Program-made: the position numbers and the translations under genes
Notes under the pieces: model-generated
Database searches by the model: none
Told to the model about the DNA's origin: nothing
Seen by the model: the letters and a program-made list of their open reading frames with translations, nothing else
Part shown: piece by piece, positions 7,862 to 16,701 of the stretch
Layout of the letters: the number at the start of each line of letters is the position of its first letter
How positions within the stretch are numbered: position 1 is the stretch's first letter
NCBI RefSeq assembly: GCF_036014115.1
Contig: NZ_CP107913.1
Location: 3,638,501 to 3,702,500, forward strand
From: Streptomyces sp. NBC_00448
GTDB lineage: Bacteria > Actinomycetota > Actinomycetes > Streptomycetales > Streptomycetaceae
Direction: 5' to 3'
Length of the DNA: 64,000 nt

Positions 7862-9220
7862 ATGACCGACATCGCCGATGTGCTGCTTGTCCATGGTGGG
7901 ACCCCCCTGGAGGGCGAGATCAAGGTCAGAGGTGCGAAGAACCTCGTGCCGAAGGCCATGGTGGCCGCCCTGCTGGGCAGCGAACCGAGCCGGCTGCTGG
8001 GCGTGCCCGAGATCCGCGACGTGCGGGTGGTGCGCGGCCTGCTCCAGCTGCACGGCGTCACCGTGGAGAGCGGCGACGCGCCCGGTGAGCTGGTGCTGGA
8101 CCCGCGCCGGGTGGAGAGCGCCAACGTGGCCGACATCGACGCGCACGCCGGCTCCTCGCGCATCCCGATCCTGTTCTGCGGCCCGCTGCTGCACCGGCTC
8201 GGGCACGCGTTCATCCCGGGCCTGGGCGGCTGCGACATCGGCGGCCGGCCGATCGACTTCCACTTCGACGTGCTGCGCAAGTTCGGCGCCACGATCGAGA
8301 AGCGCGCCGACGGCCAGTACCTGGAGGCGCCGCAGCGGCTGCGCGGCTGCCGGATCAGGCTGCCGTACCCGTCGGTGGGCTCCACCGAGCAGGTGCTGCT
8401 GACCGCGGTGCTCGCCGAGGGGGTGACCGAACTCACCAACGCCGCCGTGGAGCCGGAGATCGAGGACCTGATCTGCGTGCTGCAGAAGATGGGCGCGATC
8501 ATCTCGGTGGACACCGACCGCACCATCCGGATCACCGGCGTGGACTCCCTCGGCGGCTACGTCCACCGGGCCATCCCGGACCGGCTGGAGGCCGCCTCCT
8601 GGGCGAGCGCGGCGCTGGCCACCGAGGGCGACATCTACGTGCGCGGCGCGCAGCAGCGCTCGATGATGACCTTCCTGAACACCTTCCGCCGGGTCGGCGG
8701 CGCCTTCGAGATCGACGACGAGGGCATCCGCTTCTGGCACCCGGGCGGCCCGCTGAAGGCCATCGCGCTGGAGACCGACGTGCACCCGGGCTTCCAGACC
8801 GACTGGCAGCAGCCGCTGGTGGTGGCCCTCACCCAGGCGTCGGGGCTGTCGATCGTGCACGAGACGGTCTACGAGTCCCGGCTGGGCTTCACCGAGGCGC
8901 TCAACCAGATGGGCGGGCACATCCAGCTCTACCGCGAGTGCCTGGGCGGCAGCGCCTGCCGGTTCGGGCAGCGCAACTTCCTGCACTCCGCGGTGGTGTC
9001 GGGGCCGACCAAGCTCCAGGGCGCCGACCTGGTCATCCCCGACCTGCGCGGCGGCTTCTCGTACCTGATCGCGGCGCTGGCCGCGCAGGGCACCTCGCGG
9101 GTGCACGGGATCAGCCTGATCAACCGCGGCTACGAGAACTTCCTGGCGAAGCTCCAGGGGCTGGGCGCCGACATCGAGCTTCCGCCGCTGCCGGACAGCG
9201 GGGCCGCCGAGGTGGCCTGA
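7862..9220 (+). CDS. murA: UDP-N-acetylglucosamine 1-carboxyvinyltransferase MurA
   Basis: The 452-residue enzyme makes UDP-GlcNAc-enolpyruvate from UDP-GlcNAc and phosphoenolpyruvate, the first committed step of peptidoglycan synthesis. It is a two-domain EPSP-synthase-like protein. The PEP-binding Lys lies in VRGAKNLVPKAM and the loop Cys is Cys124 in GGCDIGGRP. A Cys here, rather than the Asp of mycobacterial MurA, predicts sensitivity to fosfomycin. A later conserved segment is QTDWQQP. ATG 7862 (MTDIADVLL) is the family start; a longer in-frame opening at 7514 overlaps the divergent yqgE gene and is not conserved. A strong hairpin follows the gene. Confidence 0.96.
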   Translation: MTDIADVLLVHGGTPLEGEIKVRGAKNLVPKAMVAALLGSEPSRLLGVPEIRDVRVVRGLLQLHGVTVESGDAPGELVLDPRRVESANVADIDAHAGSSRIPILFCGPLLHRLGHAFIPGLGGCDIGGRPIDFHFDVLRKFGATIEKRADGQYLEAPQRLRGCRIRLPYPSVGSTEQVLLTAVLAEGVTELTNAAVEPEIEDLICVLQKMGAIISVDTDRTIRITGVDSLGGYVHRAIPDRLEAASWASAALATEGDIYVRGAQQRSMMTFLNTFRRVGGAFEIDDEGIRFWHPGGPLKAIALETDVHPGFQTDWQQPLVVALTQASGLSIVHETVYESRLGFTEALNQMGGHIQLYRECLGGSACRFGQRNFLHSAVVSGPTKLQGADLVIPDLRGGFSYLIAALAAQGTSRVHGISLINRGYENFLAKLQGLGADIELPPLPDSGAAEVA

Positions 9221-9394
9221 GAGCCCGACCCGAGCCGTGGCCGGAGCCGTGGGCCCCGGTCCCGCCGCTGGAGCCCCGACCCGAGCCTTCGTACGGCCCG
9301 CAGCGCCCCCGTACAGGCCGTGCGAGCCGTATGCCGCCGGTACGGAGCCCGGCCCGGCCGGTATGGCGGCTGCGGGCCCCTGCCGGCCCGGCAG

Positions 9395-9440
9395 ACGCCG
9401 AGGGCGGCCGCCTCCCTCAGGAGGCGGCCGCCCTCGGCGT
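9395..9440. terminator. Bidirectional terminator between murA and hup
   Basis: A perfect 20-bp stem (9395-9414 with 9421-9440) closes a six-base loop. It lies between two convergent genes and is one of the strongest hairpins in the window. Only a short T run follows, as is common in streptomycetes. Confidence 0.85.
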
Positions 9441-9464
9441 TTCGGTGCTACTGCACCACCGGGC

Positions 9465-9746
9465 TCACTTGCCCTTGGCGGCTTCCTTCAGCTTGGAACC
9501 CGCGGACACCTTCACGCTGTAGCCTGCCGGGATCTCGATCGGCTCACCGGTCTGCGGGTTGCGCGCGGTGCGGGCACTGCGGTGGGTGCGCTCGAAGGTC
9601 AGGAAGCCGGGGATGGTGACCTTCTCGTCACCCTTGGCCACGATCTCACCGACGGTCTCGGCGAACGCGGCCAGCACGGCGTCGGCGTCCTTGCGGGTCA
9701 CCTCGGCGCGGTCGGCCAGCGCGGCCACCAGCTCACTGCGGTTCAT
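9465..9746 (-). CDS. hupA: HU family DNA-binding protein
   Basis: This 93-residue protein is the short, classical HU form without the Lys/Ala-rich tail of HupS-type proteins. It starts MNRSELVAALADRA and has the HU hallmark VTIPGFLTFERTHRSARTARNPQTGE, which includes the DNA-bending beta arm with the conserved RNPQTG tip. It compacts the nucleoid and bends DNA as a dimer. The gene is monocistronic, with a terminator 25 bases downstream and a 191-base upstream gap that holds a sharp AT-centred palindrome. Confidence 0.96.
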   Translation of the reverse strand: MNRSELVAALADRAEVTRKDADAVLAAFAETVGEIVAKGDEKVTIPGFLTFERTHRSARTARNPQTGEPIEIPAGYSVKVSAGSKLKEAAKGK

Positions 9747-9829
9747 ATCTGTACTCCCGTGTTCTTGCTGCCATGGGGGCGCGAGCCGAAGCTTTTGCTG
9801 TGTGCCTCACCGCCCAGGTGTGCATCCTG

Positions 9830-9845
9830 CCCCCATATATGGGGG
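9830..9845. promoter_or_regulatory. Perfect AT-centred palindrome in the hup upstream region
   Basis: CCCCCATATATGGGGG is a perfect 16-bp palindrome about 84 bases before the hup start. An alternating A/T core is rare in this GC-rich DNA. It may contribute a -10-like TATATG or be an operator or HU-sensitive element. No regulator is assigned. Confidence 0.4.
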
Positions 9846-9937
9846 GAAAGCCAATCGCCTGCCCGCGCGAGTCGCGGAAAAAGCGCTGGGAGAGGCCAGG
9901 CGGCGGCACCCTGGGGCGAGAGCATCACGCGCTGTCG

Positions 9938-11380
9938 TCAGAGGGTCGACGCTGGGAATCCGTTTCCGCGCTCCGGGGTGACCGCCTTGGCCGCGTTCCT
10001 GACCGCGTCCGCGACCGCGCCGGCCACCTTGTCGTTGAAGACGCTCGGCACGATGTAGTTCGGGTTCAGCTCGTCGTCGCCGACGACCGAGGCCAGCGCA
10101 CGTGCGGCGGCCAGCATCATCTCGGTGTTGACGGTGCGGGACTGCGCGTCCAGCAGGCCGCGGAAGACGCCCGGGAAGACCAGCACGTTGTTGATCTGGT
10201 TCGGGAAGTCGCTGCGGCCGGTGGCCACCACGGCGGCCGTCTCGCGCGCCTCGGCCGGGTCCACCTCGGGGTCGGGGTTGGCCAGCGCGAAAACGATGGC
10301 GCCCTCGGCCATCCGGGCGATGTCCGCGCCTTGCAGCAGGTTCGGCGCGGAGACCCCGATGAACACGTCGGCGCCCACCACGGCGTCCTTGAGGGTGCCG
10401 GTGGCGCCCTCGGGGTTGGTGTTCTCGGCGATCCAGCGCAGCGCGGTCTCGGGGCCGGCGTCCTTCAGGTCGTCCCGCTCGGCGTGCACCACGCCGTGGA
10501 TGTCGGCGACCACCGCGTGCTTCACCCCGGCCGCCAGCAGCAGCTTGAGGATCGCGGTGCCGGCCGCGCCCGCGCCCGACATGACCACCCGCAGGTCGCC
10601 GATCTGCTTGCCGACGCAGCGCAGCGCGTTGGTCAGCGCGGCGAGCACCACGATCGCGGTGCCGTGCTGGTCGTCGTGGAAGACCGGGATGTCCAGCGCC
10701 TCGCGCAGCCGCGCCTCGATCTCGAAGCAGCGCGGCGCGGAGATGTCCTCCAGGTTGATGCCCGCGAAGCCCGGCGCGATGGCCTTGACGATCGCCACGA
10801 TCTCGTCGGTGTCCTGGGTGTCCAGGCACAGCGGCCACGCGTCGATCCCGGCGAACCGCTTGAACAGCGCCGCCTTGCCCTCCATCACCGGCAACGCCGC
10901 CTTCGGCCCGATGTTGCCCAGACCCAGCACCGCGGAGCCGTCGGTGACCACGGCGACCGAGTTGCGCTTGATGGTCAGCCGGCGGGCGTCCTCGGGGTTC
11001 TCGGCGATGGCCATGCAGACCCGCGCCACACCGGGCGTGTAGACCATCGACAGGTCGTCACGGTTGCGGATGGGGTGCTTGGACTGCATCTCGATCTTGC
11101 CGCCGAGGTGCATCAGGAACGTACGGTCGGAGACCTTGCCGATGGTCACGCCGTCGATCGAGCGCAGCTTGCTGACGATCTCGGCGGCGTGGTCGGTGGA
11201 ACTGGCCGCGATGGTGACGTCGATGCGCAGCTTCTCGTGGCCCGAGGCGGTCACGTCCAGGCCGGTGACCGACCCGCCGGAGGACTCGACCGCGGTGGTG
11301 AGCCGGCCGACCGCGCCCCCGCTGGCGGGGACCTCCAGCCGTACCGTGATCGAGTACGAGACGCTTGGCGCCGTTGCCAT
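9938..11380 (-). CDS. NAD(P)-dependent malic enzyme with N-terminal ACT domain
   Basis: A 480-residue protein. Residues 1-90 form an ACT-type small-molecule-binding domain ([13 protein letters not shown], then [18 protein letters not shown]). The rest is a malic enzyme: [10 protein letters not shown], the catalytic Lys in [11 protein letters not shown], the metal-binding Glu/Asp in [16 protein letters not shown] and [13 protein letters not shown], and the nucleotide site SGAGAAGTA. It decarboxylates malate to pyruvate, giving NAD(P)H; streptomycete homologues have been linked to storage-lipid and antibiotic supply. The ACT domain suggests allosteric control by an amino acid or similar ligand. 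The start is ATG 11380 (MATAPSVSY). Confidence 0.95.
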   Translation of the reverse strand: MATAPSVSYSITVRLEVPASGGAVGRLTTAVESSGGSVTGLDVTASGHEKLRIDVTIAASSTDHAAEIVSKLRSIDGVTIGKVSDRTFLMHLGGKIEMQSKHPIRNRDDLSMVYTPGVARVCMAIAENPEDARRLTIKRNSVAVVTDGSAVLGLGNIGPKAALPVMEGKAALFKRFAGIDAWPLCLDTQDTDEIVAIVKAIAPGFAGINLEDISAPRCFEIEARLREALDIPVFHDDQHGTAIVVLAALTNALRCVGKQIGDLRVVMSGAGAAGTAILKLLLAAGVKHAVVADIHGVVHAERDDLKDAGPETALRWIAENTNPEGATGTLKDAVVGADVFIGVSAPNLLQGADIARMAEGAIVFALANPDPEVDPAEARETAAVVATGRSDFPNQINNVLVFPGVFRGLLDAQSRTVNTEMMLAAARALASVVGDDELNPNYIVPSVFNDKVAGAVADAVRNAAKAVTPERGNGFPASTL

Positions 11381-11811
11381 GACTGCCTTCTTCCGGTTCC
11401 TGCCTGAGGGATTCTCGTGATGGTCGCACCTACCGGCGGGTACGCGTAAACCCGCTCACAGTAGTGGAATCGTACTTCCGCGATACGGGAGCAGGCCACG
11501 CGCGGGGTGCACAGCGGCGGAAGAACACGTGGCGGGCGGGTGACGGACGACCAATTCCGGCCTGCGGGAAGAGGTTCGCAGGAGGGTTTGTTAGCCTGGG
11601 TACGGCACCGACTCGATCCAAGCCCCCGGGCCCAACCTTAGGCGCTTCGAGCGCCCACTTGCCGCGAGGCGAGCATGGCGGGTCGGTGTCACCAGCGTCA
11701 TTCGGGCGCCCCCTTCGGCGAAGGGGGCGCCCGATGTGCGTCCGGCCGGCGCGGCCCGGTCCGCGCGCCGCCCGGCCGGGTCCGGTCCGCCCGGGCGCGC
11801 CGCGGCCGGGC
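11381..11811. other. Gene-free interval between malic enzyme and helD
   Basis: This stretch carries the upstream region of the malic enzyme gene (minus strand) and, at 11702-11734, the helD terminator. Short frames in it have poor codon use and no recognisable sequence. I see nothing else. Confidence 0.6.
11702..11734. terminator. Terminator downstream of helD
   Basis: A perfect 15-bp stem (11702-11716 with 11720-11734) has a three-base loop. It starts 78 bases beyond the helD stop on the minus strand. Confidence 0.8.
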
Positions 11812-14097
11812 TCAGTCCGCCCGCAACAGATCCGGCACGCCTGCCGCGTCGGGCAGGTCCGCGGGCACCGCCAGCACCGTGAGGCGCTGCGTGGCCCGCG
11901 TCAGGGCGACGTACAAGGTGCGCAGCCCCGCCGGGGACTCCTCCGCGATCTCCGCCGGCCCGACCACGACCGTCGCGTCGTACTCCAGCCCCTTGGCCTC
12001 CAGGCTGCCCAGCGCGACCACCCGGTCGCCGAGCCCGTCCAGCCAACGCCGGGCCTGCGCGCGGCGGTTCATCGCCACCACGACCCCGACGGTGCCGTCC
12101 ACCTCGCCGAGCAGCCGCCGCGCGGCGGCCCGCACGTCGGCGCCCAGATCCTCGCCGGCCACGTCGTAGCGCGGCGCGATCCCGGTGGAGCGGACCGCGC
12201 GCGGCGACGGGCTGCCGGGCATCGCCAACGCCAGCACGGTGGAGGCGACTTCGGCGATCTCCGCGGGGTTGCGGTAGTTGACGGTGAGGGTGAACCGGCG
12301 GCGCGGACGGGTGCCCAGCGCCTCGTCACGCGCCCGGGCCGCCTCGTCGACGTCCGTCCACGAACTCTGCGCCGGGTCACCGACGATCGTCCAGGTGGCG
12401 GTGCGGCCGCGCCGGCCGACCATCCGCCACTGCATCGGCGTGAGGTCCTGCGCCTCGTCCACGATCACGTGCGCGTACTCGGTACGCTCCCGCGCCAGCC
12501 GCTCCGCCCGCTCCCTGCGGGTCTCGGCGCTCGCCTGCGGCATCAACTCCTCCAGCCCGGTGAGCTGGTCGAGCGGATCGACCTCGCGGCGCTTCTCCCG
12601 GGGCGGCGAACCCAGCAGCGTGTCCAGCTCGTCCAGCAGCGCCACGTCGTGCACCGAAGTGCCGGCCCGCCGCAGCGACCTGGCCACCCGGCGCACCTCC
12701 GGCGGGCTGAGCACCCGGCGGGCCCAGCGGGCCAGCCGCTTGTCGTCGGCGAGCGCGGCCAGCACCCGGACCGGCTCCAGCACCGGCCACCAGGCGTCCA
12801 GGAACTCCATGAAATCCGGCTCGGTGCTGATGTCCTCGTCGAAGCCCGCGCGCTCCTGCGCGGCGAGGTCCGGGTCGTCGAACCGGCGGCCGGTCTTGCG
12901 CCACAGCGCGTCCAGCAGCAGCCGTCTGGCGCGCGGGCGCAGCAGGTTGACCGGGGTGGTGCCGCCCAGCACCTGCTGGCGCACCGCGTTCAGCTCGTTC
13001 GCCTCCAGCTCCACCCGGCGGCCGAAGGCGACCACCCGCAGCCGCCCGCCCTGCGGGCTCGCGCCGCCGCCCGCAGCGGGGTCCGGCGGCAGCTCCAGGC
13101 AGCCGCGGGCCGCGTTGCGCAGCACCTTCAGCATCCGCAGCGAACCCTTGATCCGGGCCACCGCCGGGTCGTCGTACAGCTCCGCCGTCACGCCGTCGAC
13201 CAGCGAGCCGACCGCGCGGATCGCGACCTGGCCCTCCTCACCGAGCGACGGCAGGACGCCCTCGGTGTACGCGACCAGCAGCGGGGTGGGGCTCACGCAC
13301 AGGATGCCGCCGGAGTAGCGGCGGCGGTCCTGGTAGAGCAGGTACGCGGCCCGGTGCAGGGCCACCGCGGTCTTGCCGGTGCCGGGGCCGCCGGACACCT
13401 CGGTCACGGACGCGGCGGGGGCCCGGATCACCAGGTCCTGCTCGGCCTGGATGCTGGAGACGATGTCGCGCATGCTGTGCGTACGCGCCTGGCCGAGCGC
13501 CGCCATCAGCGCGCCGTCGCCGACCACCGGCAGCCCGGTGGTCAGCTCCGGGCGCAGCAGGTCGTCCTCGACGCCGAGCACCCGGCGGCCCTTGGAGCGG
13601 ATCACCCGGCGGCGCACCACCCGGCCGGGCGCGACCGGCGTGGAGCGGTAGAAGGGCGCGGCGGCCGGCGCCCGCCAGTCGATCACCAGCGGGGCGTACT
13701 CCGCGTCGAGCACGCCGATCCGGCCGATGTGCAGGGTCTCGGCGATGTCCGCGGCGCCGTCGGCGCGGATCGCGTCGTCGGCGGGTTCGATCGAGGTGTA
13801 CGCCCCGTCCGCGCCCTTCTTGCCGTCCTTGCCGGGCAGCAGGTCGATCCGGCCGAAGAGGAAGTCCTCGAACTCGCTGTTGAGGCGGTTGAGGTGGACG
13901 CCCGCGCGGAAGACCTGCGCGTCGCGTTCGGCCAGCGCGCCGGGCGTGCCGACCTGCCCGCGCTTGGCGGCGTCGCTCATCAGGAACTCCGCCTCGTGGA
14001 TCTTCTCCTCCAAGCGGCTGTACACCCGGTCCAGGTGCGCCTGCTCCGCGGCGATCTCCTGGTCCCGGACCCCCGGTGCTGCGGTCTGCGCGGCCAC
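11812..14097 (-). CDS. helD: HelD-like superfamily 1 helicase / RNA polymerase recycling factor
   Basis: A protein of 761 residues. The N-terminus has a charged, coiled-coil-like segment (EQAHLDRVYSRLEEKIHEAE), as in HelD proteins, where it reaches into the RNA polymerase channel. UvrD-type motifs follow: Walker A GGPGTGKTAVALH, Walker B VIVDEAQDLTPMQW, motif IV-like TVNYRNPAEI, and motif VI near LYVALTRATQRL. In this family HelD binds RNA polymerase, clears stalled complexes and uses ATP for release. GTG 14097 has a GGGGG run eight bases upstream; a longer in-frame opening extends through the CGNR gene but is only composition. I see no rifamycin-associated palindrome upstream, so this is more likely the housekeeping HelD than a rifampicin-inducible HelR. 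Confidence 0.9.
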   Translation of the reverse strand: MAAQTAAPGVRDQEIAAEQAHLDRVYSRLEEKIHEAEFLMSDAAKRGQVGTPGALAERDAQVFRAGVHLNRLNSEFEDFLFGRIDLLPGKDGKKGADGAYTSIEPADDAIRADGAADIAETLHIGRIGVLDAEYAPLVIDWRAPAAAPFYRSTPVAPGRVVRRRVIRSKGRRVLGVEDDLLRPELTTGLPVVGDGALMAALGQARTHSMRDIVSSIQAEQDLVIRAPAASVTEVSGGPGTGKTAVALHRAAYLLYQDRRRYSGGILCVSPTPLLVAYTEGVLPSLGEEGQVAIRAVGSLVDGVTAELYDDPAVARIKGSLRMLKVLRNAARGCLELPPDPAAGGGASPQGGRLRVVAFGRRVELEANELNAVRQQVLGGTTPVNLLRPRARRLLLDALWRKTGRRFDDPDLAAQERAGFDEDISTEPDFMEFLDAWWPVLEPVRVLAALADDKRLARWARRVLSPPEVRRVARSLRRAGTSVHDVALLDELDTLLGSPPREKRREVDPLDQLTGLEELMPQASAETRRERAERLARERTEYAHVIVDEAQDLTPMQWRMVGRRGRTATWTIVGDPAQSSWTDVDEAARARDEALGTRPRRRFTLTVNYRNPAEIAEVASTVLALAMPGSPSPRAVRSTGIAPRYDVAGEDLGADVRAAARRLLGEVDGTVGVVVAMNRRAQARRWLDGLGDRVVALGSLEAKGLEYDATVVVGPAEIAEESPAGLRTLYVALTRATQRLTVLAVPADLPDAAGVPDLLRAD

Positions 14098-14249
14098 GCA
14101 GGACCCCCTTCTGCTGTGCGACGCCCCGTGCGCGTCCGTGCGTGGGGCAGCCTGCAACCGTACGCGACCTGCGCGCCCGTGCCCACCCGGGCGCGCGCCC
14201 GCGGCGGACCCGACGTGCGCCGGGCCCGCCGGCCGTGCCCACCGCCGGG

Positions 14250-14891
14250 TCAGCCCTGGGTGCCGGCGAGGGTGGTGCGGCGGCGGTGCCGGGCGACCCG
14301 TTCCCGGTTCCCGCACACCTCGCTGCTGCACCAACGGCGGCGCCGGCCGCGCGAGGTGTCGAGGTAGACGCGGTGGCAGCGCTCGCCCTCGCAGCGGCGC
14401 AGCCGGTCCCGCGCGACCGGGTCGGTGAGCAGGTCCACGGCGTCCCGGGCCACGACGGAGGCGAGGGATTCCCAGGTGGGAGGTGCGGCGAGCCGCCTCG
14501 ACAGCGCGACGGCCGGCTCCGTCTCCTTCTGCGGCGGCTTCCGCGTCGCCGTATGCGTCGCCGTACGGGGCTCGGTACGCGGCTCCGGTACGGCCGCGGG
14601 TGCGGGGGGCGCGGGGCGCGCGAAATGGTTGAGCGCGGCGATGTCGTCCGGGGCCGGCGCGTCGCCGTCCACCTCGCACGCCACCAGCCGCCGCAGCAGT
14701 GCGCGCAGTTCATGGAAGTGGGGCAGCCACCCGCTCTCCACCGGTATCGCGGTGGCCGCGGGGACCAGGCCCGCGCCGTACAGCCACCGGCTCAGCTGCG
14801 CGGTGTCCCGCAGTTCGTCCGCGGTCTCCGCCTGCCCGTGCTCCTTCGTGGCCGCCAGATCCAGACACACCCGGCCCCCGTCAAACCGCAT
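14250..14891 (-). CDS. CGNR zinc-finger domain transcription regulator
   Basis: This 213-residue protein has the two-part structure of its family. An N-terminal ABATE-like ligand domain (RFDGGRVCLDLAATKE...) is joined by a Pro/Thr-rich linker to a C-terminal CGNR zinc finger with CEGERCHRVYLD, RRRWCSSEVCGNRERVARHR. The two C-x4-C-type Cys pairs bind zinc and the basic helix should bind DNA. ATG 14891 follows a good ribosome-binding site (GGGAGGTG). It lies 152 bases upstream of helD on the same strand. The regulated targets are unknown. Confidence 0.88.
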   Translation of the reverse strand: MRFDGGRVCLDLAATKEHGQAETADELRDTAQLSRWLYGAGLVPAATAIPVESGWLPHFHELRALLRRLVACEVDGDAPAPDDIAALNHFARPAPPAPAAVPEPRTEPRTATHTATRKPPQKETEPAVALSRRLAAPPTWESLASVVARDAVDLLTDPVARDRLRRCEGERCHRVYLDTSRGRRRRWCSSEVCGNRERVARHRRRTTLAGTQG

Positions 14892-14982
14892 CCACCCGCA
14901 CCTCCCACCCCAGGGTGCCCCTCCGGGGGAGGAGCCGCTACCCGTCCCGCCGCCACGGTTCCGTCTCGTACCGGCCTTCCCC

Positions 14983-15021
14983 CGGTGGTGGGCTTGCCGC
15001 GCAGTTCCCCGCGCCCCTTCG
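14983..15021. repeat. Streptomycete intergenic repeat, lone copy
   Basis: The core CGCGCAGTTCCCCGCGCCCC here is repeated, inverted, as GGGGCGCGGGGAACTGCGCG at 15199-15218. I recognise this motif from intergenic regions of many Streptomyces chromosomes. Confidence 0.6.
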
Positions 15022-15068
15022 GCCACGCGCGGCTACGGTGCCCGTCTCGTTCCCGACCACCGGCTCGT

Positions 15069-15229
15069 GGCCTGCTGAGCGCGCAGTTCCTCCCCCAGAG
15101 CTTCCGCCTGGGTGGGGGTGCCCCCGGCGGAGCCAGGGGGAGTACCCCCAGCGCCCTGGGTTTGTGCGGCTCACTCCGCGGAAGGAGGCTCACCCCCAGG
15201 GGCGCGGGGAACTGCGCGACCAGCAGGCC
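15069..15229. repeat. MITE-like element with 22-bp terminal inverted repeats
   Basis: The left end (15069-15090) and right end (15208-15229) match as inverted repeats at 20 of 22 positions. The ~117 bases between them are themselves rich in G5/C5 inverted segments and could fold into an extended hairpin. There is no room for a transposase. A related fragment occurs at 28622-28670. No target-site duplication is obvious. Confidence 0.5.
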
Positions 15230-15318
15230 ACCGGGCTGCGGCCGGGGACGTGGCGGAACCGTGACGGCGGGACGCCGTACCCACCACCAGGGGGTGGTCC
15301 CGGGACCGGCGGGACGGG

Positions 15319-16461
15319 TCAGCCCGGGGGGTCCAGCGCCAACCGATACCCCCGCTTCACCACGGTCTGCACCAACCGCGGCTCCCCGAGGGCGGTACGC
15401 AGCCGCGCCACCGCCGTCTCGACGGCGTGTTCGTCGCGCCCGGCCCCGGGCAGCACCCGCAGCAGCTCACCGCGGCCGACCACCCACCCCGGCCGGCGGG
15501 CCAGCGCGCGCAGCAGCGCCATCCCGGCCGGGGGCACCGGCCGAAGCAGACCGTCGACGAGGACCGCATGCCCGCGCACCTCGACGCGGTGCCCGGCCAC
15601 CGGCAACGGGTGGACCCGCGCGGGCAGTTCACGCGCGAGCACCTGCACGAGCGGCAGCAGCCGGAACCGCTCGGGCTGCAGAGTCGGAACGTCCCGCTCC
15701 TGGAGCGGAAGGGCCGTCACCGGCCCCACGCACGCGGCCAGTACCTCCCCCCGGAACGCCCGCAGCAGATCGTCGAGGCGCCCGCGCTGCTCCGCCCGCT
15801 TCAGCAGCGAGGTGACCGCGGGCGCGGAGGTGAAGCTCACCGCGTCGACCCCGCCCGCGAACACCGCGTCGAGCAGCCGGTCGACCGGCCCCAGGTCCTC
15901 CGGGGGCATCCACCGGTAGACCGGCACGGCCACCACCCGCGCCCCGGCCGACCGCAGCGCCTCGTCGAACCCGGCCGTCGGTTCGCCGTGCAACTGGACG
16001 GCGACGCACCGCCCTTCGACGCCCTCGGCCAGCAACTGCTCCAGCACCTCGGCCATCGACTCGGAGGCCGGCGACCACGCCTCGGCGAGCCCGGCCGCGC
16101 GGACCGCGCCGCGCACCTTCGGACCGCGGGTGAACACCCGGGTCTCGGCGAGCCGCCGGAGCAGCGCCTCACCGAGCCCCCACCCGTCGGCCGCCTCGAG
16201 CCAGCCGCGGAAGCCGATCGCGGTGGTGGCGACCACGACGTCCGGCGCGTCGTCCAGTAGCCGCTTGGTGGTCGCCAGCAGTTCCGTGTCGTCGGCGAGC
16301 GGCATGATCCGCAGGCTCGGCGCCCGCAGCACCACCGCGCCCCGCCGCTCCAGCAGCGTGGCCAGTTCGTCCGCACGACGGGCGGCGGTCACCCCGACGG
16401 TGAACCCGGCGAGCGGCGGCACCCCGCCGGCCGCACCGTTCGGTTCGGAGTCCGCATCCAT
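15319..16461 (-). CDS. Uroporphyrinogen-III synthase fused to an OmpR-type winged-helix domain
   Basis: A protein of 380 residues. Residues ~15-270 form a HemD-like double-lobed domain: GFTVGVTAARRADELATLLERRG, VVVATTAIGFRGWLEAADGWG, HGEPTAGFDEALRSAG, VDAVSFTSAPAVTSLL, and a closing ACVGPVTA. Residues ~285-380 look like a Trans_reg_C winged helix: LLRPVPPAGMALLRALARRPGWVVGRGELLRVL, then the recognition-helix segment HAVETAVARLRTALG and the final wing KRGYRLALD. Uroporphyrinogen-III synthase closes hydroxymethylbilane in haem, sirohaem and B12 synthesis. The fusion suggests a sensor-regulator that may have kept or lost catalysis. ATG 16461 follows GAGGTGG. No other haem gene lies nearby. Confidence 0.87.
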   Translation of the reverse strand: MDADSEPNGAAGGVPPLAGFTVGVTAARRADELATLLERRGAVVLRAPSLRIMPLADDTELLATTKRLLDDAPDVVVATTAIGFRGWLEAADGWGLGEALLRRLAETRVFTRGPKVRGAVRAAGLAEAWSPASESMAEVLEQLLAEGVEGRCVAVQLHGEPTAGFDEALRSAGARVVAVPVYRWMPPEDLGPVDRLLDAVFAGGVDAVSFTSAPAVTSLLKRAEQRGRLDDLLRAFRGEVLAACVGPVTALPLQERDVPTLQPERFRLLPLVQVLARELPARVHPLPVAGHRVEVRGHAVLVDGLLRPVPPAGMALLRALARRPGWVVGRGELLRVLPGAGRDEHAVETAVARLRTALGEPRLVQTVVKRGYRLALDPPG

Positions 16462-16648
16462 CGCTGTCCCACCTCGCTGCTGTCCCCGGGAGGACCATCC
16501 TCCCCATCCAGGGTGACGCATGCGGTTCGCCCGGATTTCCCGGGTGTTACGCCCATCGCCGCCCACCCCGCATTACCCCGCACCCGCTCCCCCGCGCACC
16601 GCCTCCGGCCGCCCACCGGTATACGACCCGGGCGGCCCGAAAACGACA

Positions 16649-16686
16649 AAGGCGACGCGGCCCGCTTTCGCGGGCGACGTCGCCTT
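16649..16686 (-). terminator. ssrA: Terminator of ssrA
   Basis: An interrupted hairpin (outer arms about 16649-16656 and 16679-16686, inner arms 16661-16665 and 16670-16674) starts 16 bases beyond the mature 3' end. A TTTG-TTTT stretch follows on the minus strand. Confidence 0.6.
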
Positions 16687-16701
16687 GTCGCATGGGATGA
16701 G

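Larger units (their letters stand above)
14892..15318. other. Repeat-filled intergenic interval
   Basis: No gene is visible. The interval contains a copy of a common streptomycete intergenic repeat (around 14983-15021) and a 161-bp element with 22-bp inverted ends (15069-15229). The CGNR promoter must lie at the low-coordinate end. Confidence 0.65.

Noticed and set aside
11430..11621. 63-codon minus-strand frame
   Set aside because: No ribosome-binding site, poor codon use and no recognisable sequence.
14098..14249. Rifamycin-associated element upstream of helD
   Set aside because: The expected 19-bp palindrome is not present.
14098..14679. N-terminal extension of the helD frame across the CGNR gene
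   Set aside because: Arg/Ala/Pro-rich, and the CGNR protein is clearly encoded in another frame; GTG 14097 has a ribosome-binding site.
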